Origin: Sinohyriopsis cumingii
Taxonomy: Eukaryota; Mollusca; Bivalvia; Unionida; Unionidae
Direction of reading: 5' to 3'
DNA: 64,000 nt
Assembly: GCA_028554795.2 (NCBI GenBank)
Contig: CM068825.1
Location: forward strand, 91,730,951-91,794,950
Below are positions 63,602 through 64,000 of the stretch, piece after piece. A program made the position numbers and the translations under genes. Every line of letters begins with the position of its first letter. Within the stretch, counting starts at the first letter, position 1. The notes under the pieces were generated by a model. That model ran no database searches, had not been told where the DNA came from, and was given only the letters and a program-made list of their open reading frames with translations.

Positions 63602-64000
63602 GTAAGTAAAGTTTTGTATACCGTAGATATGTATCCTGGAAATGTGCTGTCGTCTGCTTCATTTACAAATTTACTTTTGCGTTTTCTTTTCACTGCACAT
63701 ATTTGGTATCTGTTTCTACTTTGTTTCAGCTTTCTGCTTTTATTCTTCGGATCTGGCTTCTGCTTTAATTAACATTATTCAAGCAAAGTGTTGAGACATG
63801 AATGCAGTTTATGACACAGAGTGGAATGAATTAAAAGGAGCGGTTGTTGAATTCTCTCATGCGTGTTGCTCTATTTATTTTTTTCGCAAAAAGAAACAAT
63901 TAAAATTTGATAGCTCTTTGACCGTTTGACATTGTTATGGTAATGTGACTAGAATATAGAGTCACACAAAAAGTAACCTAAAAGTAACCTTAAATATTCG
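63602..64000 (+). other. Probable intron 3 (partial)
   Basis: Starts GTAAGTAAAG. Nothing coding was recognised to the window edge. Confidence 0.4.

Overview
This is a eukaryotic (animal) genomic window. It is strongly AT-rich, shows no bacterial gene layout, and has one split gene with canonical GT-AG introns. It is crowded with tRNA-derived SINEs, short hAT-type MITEs with 8-bp target duplications, LTR fragments, (TA)n/(CATA)n microsatellites and minisatellites. The mix suits an invertebrate, most likely a mollusc or other lophotrochozoan. That guess rests on repeat style only; no protein here fixes the taxon.

Gene content is very low. The only convincing gene lies on the + strand at the right. 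A 25-codon first coding exon (35765-35839) ends on a strong donor in phase 0. A 25.7-kb intron follows, then a 496-nt exon (61508-62003) open in the matching phase, then a 1.6-kb intron, then a probable 9-nt (or 15-nt) microexon at 63593-63601 that keeps phase. The gene continues past the window. The encoded N-terminus is acidic and probably disordered. Identity is unknown; a short stretch loosely recalls IFT43.

1-35 kb: no active gene seen. It holds microsatellites, a 42-bp minisatellite split by a hAT MITE (15.8-16.4 kb), a foldback element (13.95 kb), a possible Crypton-like tyrosine-recombinase remnant (13.7-13.9 kb, -), SINEs of at least three families, a decayed Ty3/Gypsy-type gag with a tRNA-Pro-like primer-binding site and LTR (21.4-23.4 kb, -), and a non-autonomous terminal-inverted-repeat family (12.3 and 32.9 kb; third copy at 56.8 kb).

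35.8-61.5 kb (intron 1): two hAT-like or LTR-like insertions near its start, minisatellites of 42, 22, 42, 42 and 33 bp, a 1.6-kb solo-LTR candidate (46.3-47.9 kb), an inverted-end element candidate (49.2-51.5 kb), decayed coding-like sequence at 54.7-56.2 and 58.7 kb, and nested SINEs with intact target duplications. 61.5-64 kb: exon 2, a 63-bp minisatellite and the microexon.

Most long open frames in the window are artefacts of repeats whose period is a multiple of three or of (TA)n. Boundaries of old repeats are approximate unless a target duplication is given.
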